DNA of 64,000 nt, from assembly GCF_002174125.1 (NCBI RefSeq), contig NZ_NEXX01000002.1, positions 372,001 to 436,000 of the forward strand, given 5' to 3'. Below, piece by piece: positions 48,363-59,020 of the stretch. Made by a program: the position numbers and the translations under genes. Each line of letters begins with the position of its first letter. Positions within the stretch are counted from its first letter, which is position 1. The notes beneath the pieces are model-generated. The model worked only from the letters and a program-made list of their open reading frames with translations. It was not told the origin of the DNA and made no database searches. This DNA is from Acinetobacter populi (GTDB lineage: Bacteria; Pseudomonadota; Gammaproteobacteria; Pseudomonadales; Moraxellaceae).

Positions 48363-50192
48363 ATGACCCAAGTGAACGCACCAGAATTCGTTCGTCATCC
48401 CAAGCTTATCGCATGGGTTGAAGAAATTGCCAAGTTAACCAAACCAGCCAAAATTGAATGGTGTGACGGCAGCGAAGAAGAATATCAGCGTCTAATCGAC
48501 CTGATGATTGCAAATGGTACCATGCAAAAATTAAACGAAGAAAAGCATCCTGGTTCTTATCTTGCAAATTCTGATCCTTCTGATGTTGCACGTGTTGAAG
48601 ATCGCACGTTTATTTGTTCTGAACAACAAGAAGATGCCGGTGCAACAAATAACTGGGAAGCACCAAGTGTCATGCGTGCCAAGTTAAATGGTCTATTTGA
48701 TGGATGTATGAAAGGACGTACCATGTACGTTGTACCCTATTCTATGGGTCCTTTAGGCAGTCATATTGCACAAATTGGTGTTCAGTTAACAGACTCACCT
48801 TATGTTGCAGTCAGCATGACCAAAATGGCACGTATGGGCAAAGCAGTTTATGATGTTTTAGGTACAGATGGTGAATATGTACCTTGCGTTCATTCTGTCG
48901 GTGCACCACTTGCAGAAGGTCAAAAAGATGTTGCATGGCCATGTAATGCAGAGAAATATATCGTGCATTATCCAGAAACCCGCGAAATCTGGTCTTACGG
49001 TTCTGGTTACGGTGGTAATGCATTACTGGGTAAAAAATGTTTGGCTCTTCGTATCGCTTCATCTATGGGTCGGGCACAAGGCTGGTTAGCTGAACATATG
49101 CTGATTTTGGGTGTGACCAATCCACAAGGTGAAAAACATTATATCGCAGCGGCATTCCCATCGGCTTGCGGTAAAACCAATTTTGCCATGCTAATCCCAC
49201 CACAAGGTTATGAAGGCTGGAAAATTGAAACCGTAGGTGATGACATTGCCTGGATCAAACCTGGTGAAGATGGCCGTTTGTATGCCATTAACCCAGAAGC
49301 TGGTTTCTTTGGTGTTGCACCAGGTACAAATACCAAAACCAACCCGAACTGTATGGCAACATTGCATAAAGATGTGATTTATACCAATGTTGCAGTCACC
49401 GAAGATGGTGAAGTTTGGTGGGAAGGTTTAACCAAAGAAGCGCCTGCAAAATTGACCAACTGGAAAGGTCAACCACATATTGCCGGTGAAAAAGCTGCAC
49501 ATCCAAACGCACGTTTCACAGTTTCTGCGGCACAATGTCCATCTATCGATGCCGATTGGGAAAATCCAGCAGGCGTACCGATTTCTGCATTTATTTTCGG
49601 TGGTCGCCGTGCCGATACTGTGCCATTAATTACCGAAGCTTTTGACTGGGTTGATGGTGTCTACAAAGCAGCGACCATGGGTTCTGAAACAACTGCTGCT
49701 GCGGTTGGTCAACAAGGTGTTGTACGTCGTGATCCGTTTGCAATGTTACCTTTCACAGGTTATAACATGGCAGACTACTTCAATCACTGGCTGCAAATGG
49801 GTGAAACAGTTGCCAAAAAAGCAGAAGCTGCTGGCAATAAATTACCAAAAATCTTTAATGTCAACTGGTTCCGTCGTGATGAAAACGGTGACTTTGTATG
49901 GCCAGGTTTTGGTCAAAATACCCGTGTACTGGAATGGATCATTGACCGTGTAGAAGGTCGTGCCAATGCGGTTGAAACACCGATTGGCTATGTGCCAACC
50001 TATCAGGATCTTAACTGGGCAGGTACAGATTTCTCTCCAGAAGATTTTGAGAAAGTGACTTCTCAAGATAAAGAGCTGTTGTTAAAAGAAATCGAAAGTC
50101 ATACCGAATTATTTAACAAACTTGGCGAACGCTTACCACAAGCTTTAAAAGATCGTCAGGCTGAATTGTTAAATGCTGTGAAATCTGCATAA
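48363..50192 (+). CDS. pckG: Phosphoenolpyruvate carboxykinase (GTP)
   Basis: 609 residues, full length for the GTP-dependent enzyme. The P-loop with the hyper-reactive cysteine is FPSACGKTN near residue 268, the metal-binding DDIAW follows, and RRADTVPL and [11 protein letters not shown] are conserved. It converts oxaloacetate to phosphoenolpyruvate and drives gluconeogenesis, central for bacteria growing on organic acids. It is monocistronic and followed by a strong terminator. Confidence 0.98.
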   Translation: MTQVNAPEFVRHPKLIAWVEEIAKLTKPAKIEWCDGSEEEYQRLIDLMIANGTMQKLNEEKHPGSYLANSDPSDVARVEDRTFICSEQQEDAGATNNWEAPSVMRAKLNGLFDGCMKGRTMYVVPYSMGPLGSHIAQIGVQLTDSPYVAVSMTKMARMGKAVYDVLGTDGEYVPCVHSVGAPLAEGQKDVAWPCNAEKYIVHYPETREIWSYGSGYGGNALLGKKCLALRIASSMGRAQGWLAEHMLILGVTNPQGEKHYIAAAFPSACGKTNFAMLIPPQGYEGWKIETVGDDIAWIKPGEDGRLYAINPEAGFFGVAPGTNTKTNPNCMATLHKDVIYTNVAVTEDGEVWWEGLTKEAPAKLTNWKGQPHIAGEKAAHPNARFTVSAAQCPSIDADWENPAGVPISAFIFGGRRADTVPLITEAFDWVDGVYKAATMGSETTAAAVGQQGVVRRDPFAMLPFTGYNMADYFNHWLQMGETVAKKAEAAGNKLPKIFNVNWFRRDENGDFVWPGFGQNTRVLEWIIDRVEGRANAVETPIGYVPTYQDLNWAGTDFSPEDFEKVTSQDKELLLKEIESHTELFNKLGERLPQALKDRQAELLNAVKSA

Positions 50193-50215
50193 ATATTGCA
50201 GTAAGTAAAATATCA

Positions 50216-50240
50216 AAAGGTCGCTTCGGCGGCCTTTTTT
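50216..50240 (+). terminator. Terminator after pckG
   Basis: GGTCGCTTCGGCGGCC with a TTCG-type loop followed by six T. The same 22-base core recurs at 52469-52490. Confidence 0.9.
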
Positions 50241-50282
50241 AATTAAAAAAGTTTTACACTTTATTGCAGTAATTTTATTTAT

Positions 50283-50301
50283 AAATGATAATTAGAAAGA
50301 T
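50283..50301. promoter_or_regulatory. Partial Fur-box-like sequence
   Basis: AAATGATAAT matches the left half of the Fur consensus well (AATGATAAT, nine of nine) but the right half poorly. It lies just before the second TonB receptor gene, which makes iron control plausible. Confidence 0.35.
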
Positions 50302-50322
50302 TACTATTAACAGGTACTATCT

Positions 50323-52452
50323 ATGCCAACCCCTCGTCTATTTTCCTATCATCGCTTGTATATTGCAGTATGTTGTAGTGCCTCAATCACCAGTATGGCG
50401 TGCTTTGCACAAGACGAAATACAACAACTACCCACCATTGAGGTTCTTGCAACAGATGACACTGGTTCACTGGCGAGCAATGCCTACAACATCAAAAATA
50501 GTTCAAGTGCGACCAAACTTAATATTGAGGCTAAAGAAACACCTCAAACCATTAACGTGGTGACGCAACAACAGTTGCAAGATTTTAATGTAAATAGTAT
50601 TCGTAGTGCACTTACACTCACACCTGGTATCACTGTATCCAATGAAGAAACAGACCGAAGTTCATATTTAGCCCGAGGCTTTGAAATTTCAAATATTTTA
50701 GTCGATGGCGTAGGCTTTCCGCTCGGCAGCTACAACTACAATGATCTTAATCAGGACACTTTCCTGTATGATCGGATTGAAGTAGTAAAAGGTGCAGATG
50801 CATTAACCAACGCATTTGGTGATCCAAGTGCCACCATCAATATGATTCGCAAGCGACCTAGCAAAGAGTTTAATGCTGCTGCCAATATCAGTTATGGATC
50901 ATGGAATACACAGCGTTATGAAACAGATGTTTCCGGGGCTTTAACACAATCAGGTAATGTTCGTGGACGTGTCATGGGCTATGAACAAACTGGGGACTCT
51001 TACCTAGATCGTTATTCCAAAGAGAAAAATGGTCTTGCTGCTATCATTGAAGCCGACCTTAGCGATTCAACTTTACTCTCTGCCGGCATCTCTCAAACCA
51101 GAAGTTATGCCAATGCAGCGAACTGGGGTGCAAATCCGATTTACAATGATGCTGGCGAAGAATTAAGTTATTCTCGCAGTTATAACTATAGTCCGGACTG
51201 GACCTACAAAGACCATAAAGTGACCAATTATTTTGTAGGTTTGGAACAAAAACTCGGTCAGGATTGGACGCTAAAACTCAATTATGATGATAGTAAAGAA
51301 GACAACCAGTCCTCCCTGCTATATCTTTATGGCACCCCATCAAGTACAGACAATACCAGCGGTATTCTATTATGGCCTGGTAATTATGCTGGTGAAATTA
51401 AAACCCGCCAAGCCAATATAAGTCTAGATGGTCGCTATAGCTTATTTAACCGTCAACATGAGGCAATGATCGGTTATAGCTGGTCACAATATCAATACCG
51501 ACAATCTGAAGCTGCTGCCAACAATTACCTTTATACGACAGATCTAGCCAGTTGGACACCTTCTACACTCTCCGCGTTTGATATGGGGGATTTTTATGAA
51601 GCAGCAAATTATGAACAGACCATTCACTCAATTTTTGCAGCCACACGATTACACTTAAATGATGATTTTAAACTTATCATTGGTGGTAACTTTGTAAATG
51701 CAAAAAGTGACGGTGAGAGTTACAATGCCAGTGTTTATTATGATGTAAACAAATTTTCTCCATATACGGGAATTACCTATAATTTTAGCCCGGAATATAC
51801 AGGTTATCTAAGCTATACCTCCATTTTCCGCCCCCAAACTGCAACAAATGAAGGTAAAGTTAATGACCCAATTGAAGGTGAAAGCTATGAACTCGGTGTA
51901 AAAAGTGCATGGCTAGATGGACAATTGACAAGTACATTGGCAATTTTTAGAACTGAAGAAAATAATTATCCATTGCGTACCAGTGACAATCCATTCAATC
52001 ACGATGTTCCCACGACTGATATGCGCGCACAAGGTGTTGAGGTTGGCTTAACCGGAGCACTCACCGATCACCTGAATCTATCTTTTGGTTTTACTCAATT
52101 TAGCTTAAAAGATCTCAAAAATGGAGGCGATGCCCGCACCTACAATCCGACACAAACAATAAATTTATCAACCACCTATACAATCCCTCAAGTTCCTGCA
52201 CTTAAAGTCGGCGCAGCTTTACGCTATCAAAACGATACCGAACAATATTTCTCTGATATAGATGCAACAATACATCAAGATGCTTATGCACTGGTTGACT
52301 TAATGGCAAGTTATGATGTCAACAAACATCTCACCATTCAAGCGAATGGTTATAATGTGACTGATAAAAAATATTTAAATAGCTTTGCATATGGTCAGGC
52401 TTTTTATGGTGAACCAGCAAACTACTCCGTTGCCTTAAAATTTAAATATTAA
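50323..52452 (+). CDS. TonB-dependent siderophore receptor
   Basis: 709 residues. Signal peptide ending near CFA (residue 29), TonB-box-like LPTIEVLAT, plug domain (AKETPQTINVVTQQQLQDF, GFEISNILVDGV, DALTNAFGDPSATINMIRKRP) and a barrel ending in VALKFKY. This is the FpvA/FhuE-like branch that takes up ferric siderophores. A Fur-like half-site precedes it. It stands alone between two copies of the same terminator; no siderophore synthesis or transport gene adjoins it. Confidence 0.92.
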   Translation: MPTPRLFSYHRLYIAVCCSASITSMACFAQDEIQQLPTIEVLATDDTGSLASNAYNIKNSSSATKLNIEAKETPQTINVVTQQQLQDFNVNSIRSALTLTPGITVSNEETDRSSYLARGFEISNILVDGVGFPLGSYNYNDLNQDTFLYDRIEVVKGADALTNAFGDPSATINMIRKRPSKEFNAAANISYGSWNTQRYETDVSGALTQSGNVRGRVMGYEQTGDSYLDRYSKEKNGLAAIIEADLSDSTLLSAGISQTRSYANAANWGANPIYNDAGEELSYSRSYNYSPDWTYKDHKVTNYFVGLEQKLGQDWTLKLNYDDSKEDNQSSLLYLYGTPSSTDNTSGILLWPGNYAGEIKTRQANISLDGRYSLFNRQHEAMIGYSWSQYQYRQSEAAANNYLYTTDLASWTPSTLSAFDMGDFYEAANYEQTIHSIFAATRLHLNDDFKLIIGGNFVNAKSDGESYNASVYYDVNKFSPYTGITYNFSPEYTGYLSYTSIFRPQTATNEGKVNDPIEGESYELGVKSAWLDGQLTSTLAIFRTEENNYPLRTSDNPFNHDVPTTDMRAQGVEVGLTGALTDHLNLSFGFTQFSLKDLKNGGDARTYNPTQTINLSTTYTIPQVPALKVGAALRYQNDTEQYFSDIDATIHQDAYALVDLMASYDVNKHLTIQANGYNVTDKKYLNSFAYGQAFYGEPANYSVALKFKY

Positions 52453-52468
52453 AGCACAGGATTGATCT

Positions 52469-52490
52469 AAGGTCGCTTCGGCGGCCTTTT
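52469..52490 (+). terminator. Terminator after the TonB receptor
   Basis: Same GGTCGCTTCGGCGGCC hairpin as after pckG, with four T. Confidence 0.85.
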
Positions 52491-52606
52491 GATTGTCTAG
52501 CCATGATTGGATTGATCTGGCTTGAATTAAGATCAGCATGGGAACCCCAACCTACCAATAATTAAAACCTCCAATACTTTTGTTTTGAGAACTTGATAGC
52601 ATTAAT

Positions 52607-54121
52607 TTAAACCTCATCTTTTGCCCAGTCCCGTGTCCGAGCAACAGCTTTTAACCAACCTCGATAAAGTTTAGACACTTCCTCCGCTTGACGTTGCGGT
52701 TGAAATATTTGTTCAATAGAGGTCTTATTTTCTAATTCTTGTAGATCTGACCAAAATCCTACCGCCAATCCAGCTAAAAATGCTGCGCCCATTGCCGTCG
52801 TTTCTTTCATGGTGGGACGCTCAACCTCGACCTGTAAAATATCTGCCTGAAATTGCATTAAAAAATTATTACTGATGACACCACCATCAACACGCAAGGT
52901 TTGTAATTTTTGCTGTGCATCCTGTTGCATGGCATCGAGCACATCTCTGGTCTGATAGGCAATCGATTCCAGTATGGCCCGAATTATATGCTCGACACCG
53001 GCCCCTCGGGTTAAACCAAAAATTGCCCCCCGTGCATCTGGGTCCCAATAAGGTGCCCCCAAGCCTGTAAACGCAGGAACAACATAGACGCCATGACTAT
53101 CATTGACTTTGGTCGCATAATATTCAGAATCATGTGAATCATGAATGACTTTCATTTCATCACGCAACCATTGCACACTGGACCCGGCATTAAAGATTGC
53201 CCCTTCCAGCGCATAACTGACGCCACCTTGTGCATCGCAGGCAATTGTCGTGATTAAACCATGCTCTGACTGTACAATACGTTTCCCCGTATTCATCAGC
53301 AGAAAACAGCCTGTGCCATAGGTGTTTTTTGCCTGACCCGACTGCACACACATCTGCCCGAATAAAGCCGCTTGCTGGTCACCTGCAATCCCTGCAATCG
53401 GAATACGAATCTCTTGTCCACTCACGGTATGGCTATAGCCGTATATTTCCGATGATGAACGCACTTCTGGCAAAATTTCTCTGGGAATATCCAATGCCTG
53501 TAATAAGGTGTCATCCCATTGTAATTTTTCAATATCAAATAACATGGTACGCGATGCATTGGTATAATCGGTAACATGGACTTCACCTTGGGTCAGTTTC
53601 CAGATCAACCAGGTATCTACTGTACCAAACAACAACTCACCCTTTCTGGCACGTTCCCGACTCCCTTCAACATGGTCTAAAATCCATTTAATCTTGGTTG
53701 CGGAAAAGTAGGGATCAATCACCAGGCCAGTGACTTGCCGTACATGTTGCTCCAATCCCATCTGCTTAAGCTGCTGACAAATCGCGGTACTTTGACGACT
53801 TTGCCAGACAATTGCATTATAAATCGGCTTGCCCGTCAGCTTATCCCAAATAATCGTAGTTTCTCGTTGATTGGTAATGCCTATGGCTGCAATCTGCTCA
53901 CTGGAAATGTTGGCTTGTGCCAGTGCTTCAACCCATACTGCATTCTGAGTGGCCCAAATTTCCATCGGGTCATGCTCGACCCATCCTGTTTTTGGATAAA
54001 TTTGGGTAAATTCTTTTTGTGCAATACTGACGACATTGGCATCATGATCAAACACGATCGCCCTTGAACTTGTTGTTCCCTGATCAAAAGCGACGATATA
54101 TTTCTTATTTGTCTTTAGCAA
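52607..54121 (-). CDS. glpK: Glycerol kinase
   Basis: 504 residues. FGGY-kinase motifs: [14 protein letters not shown] at residue 12, [20 protein letters not shown], and the C-terminal [21 protein letters not shown]. It phosphorylates glycerol to glycerol 3-phosphate in the cytoplasm. No glpF or glpD gene adjoins it. The 198-base gap upstream holds nothing else recognisable. Confidence 0.97.
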   Translation of the reverse strand: MLKTNKKYIVAFDQGTTSSRAIVFDHDANVVSIAQKEFTQIYPKTGWVEHDPMEIWATQNAVWVEALAQANISSEQIAAIGITNQRETTIIWDKLTGKPIYNAIVWQSRQSTAICQQLKQMGLEQHVRQVTGLVIDPYFSATKIKWILDHVEGSRERARKGELLFGTVDTWLIWKLTQGEVHVTDYTNASRTMLFDIEKLQWDDTLLQALDIPREILPEVRSSSEIYGYSHTVSGQEIRIPIAGIAGDQQAALFGQMCVQSGQAKNTYGTGCFLLMNTGKRIVQSEHGLITTIACDAQGGVSYALEGAIFNAGSSVQWLRDEMKVIHDSHDSEYYATKVNDSHGVYVVPAFTGLGAPYWDPDARGAIFGLTRGAGVEHIIRAILESIAYQTRDVLDAMQQDAQQKLQTLRVDGGVISNNFLMQFQADILQVEVERPTMKETTAMGAAFLAGLAVGFWSDLQELENKTSIEQIFQPQRQAEEVSKLYRGWLKAVARTRDWAKDEV

Positions 54122-54342
54122 CGTTAAATATCCTTACATAATAATGACCATACATTTCTATTTTCAGTGTGCATATCGTAAAAAATTGACCAAATCATAA
54201 TATAGAAATAACAGCGATCAAAAGCAAAATATAAATCTCAAATGCTATCCATACTTAAAAACAACGATGCAGAAAAATAATTTGAAATACGCAAATCTAT
54301 TGCCTTTATGCCATACTATTGACCATCACCGAGGAATTTATC

Positions 54343-54774
54343 ATGAAAGCATTAATTTTACTGAGCACCCTCTCTAGCCTGTTATTGCTCACTGCCTGTC
54401 AAACCAAGCCACAGCCCTATAATGGTGTCACTGGCTTTGAGGTCGAGAGTCTAAGCAACAATGTTGCTACCCTGCGCTATACCCTTGCAGCGAACAGTAA
54501 AGACCAAAATGAACAGAAAAAACTACATCGTGCCTGCCAACAGGTATTGGGTGCGAATGCATCATTTGCAATACAAATACTCAGTACCGCAGAAATAGAG
54601 AATCAGCAATTACAACCACTACAGACAGGGGTTAAAATTGGACAAAGCCAAACTTCTTTTGGTTTATCCAACACACCAAGCACCACCAATAGTGAAGACT
54701 ATTCAACACGTCAAGCACTGGAAACCCGTCCTAGCACTTTAAAAGTAATCCGCTATACTTGCTCACCAACATAA
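54343..54774 (+). CDS. Small lipoprotein of unknown function
   Basis: 143 residues from the ATG at 54343, chosen because GAGGAA lies just before it; a frame start eight codons earlier includes that site. A hydrophobic signal ends in LLTAC with the lipobox cysteine near residue 19. The mature part (VESLSNNVATLRYTLAANSKDQ, HRACQQVLG) has two further cysteines and no family I recognise. It is likely anchored to a membrane in the periplasm. Confidence 0.72.
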   Translation: MKALILLSTLSSLLLLTACQTKPQPYNGVTGFEVESLSNNVATLRYTLAANSKDQNEQKKLHRACQQVLGANASFAIQILSTAEIENQQLQPLQTGVKIGQSQTSFGLSNTPSTTNSEDYSTRQALETRPSTLKVIRYTCSPT

Positions 54775-54826
54775 CTCTTGAGGTAGAGGCAATTAAACAC
54801 TTGCCTCGGTAATTCCTTGAAAAAAG

Positions 54827-55486
54827 TTATAAAGTTTTATAAAAGCTGACATTGCGAAATTCATGTGCTTCATCCAGATCTGGCCATGTGGTTGCACTTC
54901 TTTCATCAAGCTTTTGATAGTTGGGGTGACTAAAGTTTTTAACCCGACTATCTGCAACCCAGACCTCATCAGCAAATTTCAGAAAATCATCAAGAAAAAA
55001 ACGATTACACTGGTCATATAACACATCAGCCGCCAACAATACATCAACGGACTGTGCTTGGTATAAATCGTCCAGATATTCCAGTTCAACACCATTCAAT
55101 TTGGCATTCTCACGACAAGCTGCCAGACTAACAGGATCAATATCGCAGCAGATTACCCGTTTTGCACCTGCCAGCTTTGCAGCAATCGCCACCACACCAG
55201 AACCGGCACCAAAGTCCAAAACCACTTGATCTCGCACATGCTGTGGCTCACTCAATAACCACTGTGCCATTGCCAAACCCGATGCCCAGCAAAAAATCCA
55301 ATATGGTGTATCATTCCAGATGCGACGAATTACCTCATCATCAAGCCGATCATGTGAAAAAATCGGTGGAATCAACCATAAAGATATAGGGGTTTCAGGC
55401 AATTGCTGTGCCAACAACTCGCAATTAGGAATAATCTGATGCAGTGCCTGAAGCAAATGCTGAGGCACTTGATGCAATGCTGTCAT
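54827..55486 (-). CDS. Class I SAM-dependent methyltransferase (ETFB-methyltransferase-like)
   Basis: 219 residues. The SAM-binding motif VLDFGAGSGVVAIAA is near residue 93, then VICCDIDPVSLAACRENAKLNG and a DVLLAADVLYD motif IV, as in the METTL20/PrmA-like protein methyltransferases. W-rich PYWIFCWASGLAMAQWL precedes it. The target is likely a protein lysine but is not determined. It follows folD by six bases on the same strand. Confidence 0.82.
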   Translation of the reverse strand: MTALHQVPQHLLQALHQIIPNCELLAQQLPETPISLWLIPPIFSHDRLDDEVIRRIWNDTPYWIFCWASGLAMAQWLLSEPQHVRDQVVLDFGAGSGVVAIAAKLAGAKRVICCDIDPVSLAACRENAKLNGVELEYLDDLYQAQSVDVLLAADVLYDQCNRFFLDDFLKFADEVWVADSRVKNFSHPNYQKLDERSATTWPDLDEAHEFRNVSFYKTL

Positions 55487-55492
55487 CTTGAA

Positions 55493-56341
55493 TTAAGCCA
55501 AAGCTTTTTCGGCTGCTTCCACAGTCTGACGAATCAGTGTAGTAATTGTCATTGGTCCTACACCGCCTGGTACAGGCGTATATGCCGATGCAATGTCTTC
55601 GATACCCTGTAATTGAATATCACCCACGCCGCCACCATCACGAGGATGGAATCCTGCATCAACCACAACCGCACCTTGCTTGATCCAGTCTTTTTGAATG
55701 AGTTCTGCTTTACCCACTGCACCAACCACAATATCTGCCTGTTTGACCAGCTCTGCCAGATTTTGCGTACGTGAATGGCAAATCGTCACTGTTGCATTGG
55801 CCTGCAATAACATCATTGCCATGGGTTTACCCAAAATCGCAGAACGACCAACCACAACCGCATGTTTACCGGCAATTTCAATCCCGTATTCTTGTAATGT
55901 GGTCATGATGCCCTGTGGCGTAGCAGAACCATATGCAGCTTCACCCATGGCCATACGACCAAAACCAAGGCATGTCACCCCATCAACATCTTTATTTAAG
56001 TCGATGGCATCAAAACAAAGACGTTCATCAATCTGTGCAGGTACCGGATGCTGCAATAAAATACCGTGCACATCAGGATTAGCATTTAACTTTTCAATTT
56101 CGGCCAGCAATTGTTCTGTCGTGGTTTCTTCTGGCAATTCAATTTTTAAAGAATCCATACCGACACGGCGGCAGGCATTCCCCTTCATACGAACATAGGT
56201 AGCAGATGCACCATCATCACCAACCAAAATGGTGGCCAGAATCGGTGTGCGACCAGATTTTTGTTTTAATTGCTCAACACGTTGCAGTAAATCTGCTTCA
56301 ATTTTCTTTGCCAATGCACGACCATCTAATACCAATGCCAC
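55493..56341 (-). CDS. folD: FolD, methylene-THF dehydrogenase/cyclohydrolase
   Basis: 282 residues from a GTG start at 56341, which has GGAG seven bases upstream and gives the usual N-terminus ([11 protein letters not shown]). An upstream ATG in frame lies before that binding site. Signatures: catalytic [14 protein letters not shown] near residue 40, [13 protein letters not shown] and the NADP site [16 protein letters not shown]. It interconverts methylene-, methenyl- and formyl-tetrahydrofolate. Confidence 0.95.
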   Translation of the reverse strand: MALVLDGRALAKKIEADLLQRVEQLKQKSGRTPILATILVGDDGASATYVRMKGNACRRVGMDSLKIELPEETTTEQLLAEIEKLNANPDVHGILLQHPVPAQIDERLCFDAIDLNKDVDGVTCLGFGRMAMGEAAYGSATPQGIMTTLQEYGIEIAGKHAVVVGRSAILGKPMAMMLLQANATVTICHSRTQNLAELVKQADIVVGAVGKAELIQKDWIKQGAVVVDAGFHPRDGGGVGDIQLQGIEDIASAYTPVPGGVGPMTITTLIRQTVEAAEKALA

Positions 56342-56586
56342 AGCGCAACTCCAATTCTGGTGAAAAATCAATGTTGCAAATCATACATGATTAACAAGGC
56401 TTATTAAACATTCATCTATGGATTGCATCTTCTCTCCCATATAATTTTAATTTTCGCTCACGATAAATAGCGATGAATCACTGCTAAAATTTTAATTTTC
56501 TTTTATATGTTGCTTTTATGCGCACATTCACACGCCACGGTATTGTTTTTTTTCAAAACATTGTTAATATGTGCTTCACCAAATGT

Positions 56587-56660
56587 GGCGGGGTGGCAGA
56601 GTGGTCATGCAGCGGACTGCAACTCCGTGGACGCCGGTTCGATTCCGACCTCCGCCTCCA
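56587..56660 (+). tRNA. tRNA-Cys (anticodon GCA)
   Basis: A 74-base tRNA with encoded CCA. Acceptor GGCGGGG/CCTCCGCC pairs, anticodon loop CTGCAAC reads GCA, T arm GGTTCGATTCC. Ten bases before tRNA-Leu on the same strand, likely one transcript. Confidence 0.96.
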
Positions 56661-56670
56661 ATTTGGTCAA

Positions 56671-56756
56671 GCCCGGGTGGTGAAATAGGTAGACACAGGG
56701 GATTTAAAATCCCCCGCCCACAAAGCGTGCCGGTTCGAGTCCGGCCCCGGGCACCA
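56671..56756 (+). tRNA. tRNA-Leu (anticodon UAA), copy 1
   Basis: An 86-base class II tRNA with encoded CCA. Acceptor GCCCGGG/CCCGGGC, anticodon loop TTTAAAA reads UAA, a variable arm and T arm GGTTCGAGTCC. Identical to the copy at 58935-59020. Confidence 0.97.
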
Positions 56757-56793
56757 TTTATTTAACAATAGAATAAATGGTGCAAATAAAGAT

Positions 56794-56814
56794 CCAGCGT
56801 AAGCTGGTTTTTTT
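56794..56814 (+). terminator. Terminator of the tRNA-Cys/tRNA-Leu transcript
   Basis: CCAGC-GTAA-GCTGG followed by seven T, 38 bases past the tRNA-Leu end. A second weak hairpin (AACCTGAT/ATCAGGTT at 56841-56860) lies before the convergent phoD stop. Confidence 0.82.
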
Positions 56815-56888
56815 ATGTCTAAAATTTCTGAATATAAGACAACCTGATTTGCATCAGGTTTATCCATTTTAAAATTCAAATGTTCGAC

Positions 56889-58667
56889 TTAGGCACTTTT
56901 TTGCGTTTGCTGAACTTCCAGCAAATTTACATCCAGCACCAATTCATACTGACGAGATTCATCCACTTGATAAGCTGTGGTTTTAATACTATCAACAAAA
57001 ATCCACTGTGCCTGAACCTGAGACTGATCAAAATTTACCAACAAATAACCACGCTGATTTAAATTGCAATAGGCCAGTTCATCAATCAATGTGGTAAACG
57101 CCAGTTCAAACTGCTGTAACTGTGCCAAAGGAATATTCAGATACTTTTCCATACCTGGTGAAGATACCGAACTTGTTGCCAACTCTACACCAACATATGT
57201 TTGGTCATAACCATGCAGATAAGATGCCCAGGCATTGTGTGTATCACCTGCCAGCACTACGACCTTTTTATTCAGTGCTTTTAAGGTGGCATACAGAATT
57301 TCCCGTTCGGCAAAATAACCGTCCCATGCATCCAGATTATACGGTGCAACCGTTTGTAATCTGGCTTTTTCCTCCACGGTTAATGTTGGATCGCCCTGTA
57401 ACATACGCATTTTTAATATCACCAATTCGGTGATTGTCGCATTCATGGCAGCCAGTGCATCGGCAGTTGCATTACCACTAGTAATCGCACCAAGAGATAA
57501 TAACAATTCTGCTGGAATCAACATTTTACTCATCAACACTTGCTGTCCCAACACATTCCATACAGCAGTGGATTGGCTCAATTGAGTTTGTAACCATTCG
57601 CGCTGTTGATAACCTAATAAAGTCCGACTTGGGTTGGTTAAATCCTGCTGAAATTTTTCAAAATCCACGCCCTGAGCAGAAATATAATCAGCATATTCAA
57701 GCTGCTGATCTCTTGCCAGAATACGGGTATCCAGCATGGTCAAATCAACCAGATCAGCAAATTTAAACTGACGGTAAATATTTAAATGATCATTTTCAGC
57801 GACCGGACGAATCGGCATCCATTCAAAATATGCCTGTAATGCTGCCAGTTTTCGATCCAGAAAACTGCCTTCATTATCCTGATGATTTTCTGCACCTTCA
57901 CGCCAAGTATCATTGGCCAACTCATGATCGTCCCAAACCACAATAAAAGGATGGCGTTGATGTACTGCCTGCAAATCTGGATCTGTATGATATAAGGCAT
58001 ATCGCTTGCGATAATCATCTAGTTGAATAATTTCCTGATTATTATCTTCTGCCAGTGTACGTCCCAGACTGACAGCATCTTCAGTCGCATAGCCATCTTG
58101 ACCATATTCATAAATATAATCACCAAGATGCAGTACTACATCAACATCCTGTTTTGCCATTTCACGATAGACATAAAAATAACCCGCAGGATAATTCGAG
58201 CAAGAACATACGGCAAATTTCACTTCTGTGGCAGTTTTGGGTAATGTTTTGGTTTGCCCAACTGGAGAATATGTTGTTCCACATTTAAACCGATAAAAAT
58301 AACGCTGCCCTGCTGATAATTTATCGGCATCTATCTTGACCGTAAAATCAGACACACTTGATGTTTCTACTGCACCAGAATTAACAAGATTTGTAAACTG
58401 TTGATCTGTTGCTATTTCCCAGATGACATTCAAGCGACTACTATTATCTTTAGGTGTCACTCGTGTCCATAAAATGACTTGATCATAGAGTGGATCACCA
58501 CTTGCCACGCCATGTAAAAACTCAACTTGAATCGCATTTTCTGTTGCATCGTCATTATCGTTATTACATGCAGTCAGTGAAACTGGCAAGGATAATGCGC
58601 CAAAGCCCAATAAGGTACGCTGTAATAATTCTCTACGGCTGAGTTGTTTCGTCATGATCTTGCTCAT
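56889..58667 (-). CDS. phoD: PhoD-type alkaline phosphatase (Tat lipoprotein)
   Basis: 592 residues. The N-terminus has a twin-arginine motif (SRRELLQRTLLG) followed by LTAC, so it is probably exported folded by Tat and lipidated at the cysteine near residue 34. The PhoD N-domain (VEFLHGVASGDPLYDQVILWTRVTP) and catalytic metallophosphatase domain (VCSCSNYPAGYF, LHLGDYIYEYG, VWDDHELANDTW, VVLAGDTHNAW) are complete. It releases phosphate from phosphodiesters outside the inner membrane. A second ATG four codons in is possible. It lies between two identical tRNA-Leu genes. Confidence 0.9.
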   Translation of the reverse strand: MSKIMTKQLSRRELLQRTLLGFGALSLPVSLTACNNDNDDATENAIQVEFLHGVASGDPLYDQVILWTRVTPKDNSSRLNVIWEIATDQQFTNLVNSGAVETSSVSDFTVKIDADKLSAGQRYFYRFKCGTTYSPVGQTKTLPKTATEVKFAVCSCSNYPAGYFYVYREMAKQDVDVVLHLGDYIYEYGQDGYATEDAVSLGRTLAEDNNQEIIQLDDYRKRYALYHTDPDLQAVHQRHPFIVVWDDHELANDTWREGAENHQDNEGSFLDRKLAALQAYFEWMPIRPVAENDHLNIYRQFKFADLVDLTMLDTRILARDQQLEYADYISAQGVDFEKFQQDLTNPSRTLLGYQQREWLQTQLSQSTAVWNVLGQQVLMSKMLIPAELLLSLGAITSGNATADALAAMNATITELVILKMRMLQGDPTLTVEEKARLQTVAPYNLDAWDGYFAEREILYATLKALNKKVVVLAGDTHNAWASYLHGYDQTYVGVELATSSVSSPGMEKYLNIPLAQLQQFELAFTTLIDELAYCNLNQRGYLLVNFDQSQVQAQWIFVDSIKTTAYQVDESRQYELVLDVNLLEVQQTQKSA

Positions 58668-58934
58668 AAAATAACATTAGCAGCACCCTACAAGCGCAAT
58701 ATGAAAGTCCGATATCACTTTAATGAACATCTCATGACAAAATCAAAATATAGCGCAATATATTTTGATTTAACCTCTATTCAAAATCATAATTCAAGTC
58801 TATGACTCACAAATGCTATATGTGCATCAATTTCTTCCTTTTCGTTTATTATCATTGCCTTTGATCATAATTAATGCAATTAAACCCACTTACATCTTGT
58901 CATTCTAAACATTGTCCTCTATTATCACGCTCAC

Positions 58935-59020
58935 GCCCGGGTGGTGAAATAGGTAGACACAGGGGATTTAAAATCCCCCGCCCACAAAGCGTGCCGGTTC
59001 GAGTCCGGCCCCGGGCACCA
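58935..59020 (+). tRNA. tRNA-Leu (anticodon UAA), copy 2
   Basis: Identical over 86 bases to the copy at 56671, with unrelated flanks. It stands alone, 268 bases upstream of the phoD start codon and pointing away from it. Confidence 0.97.
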
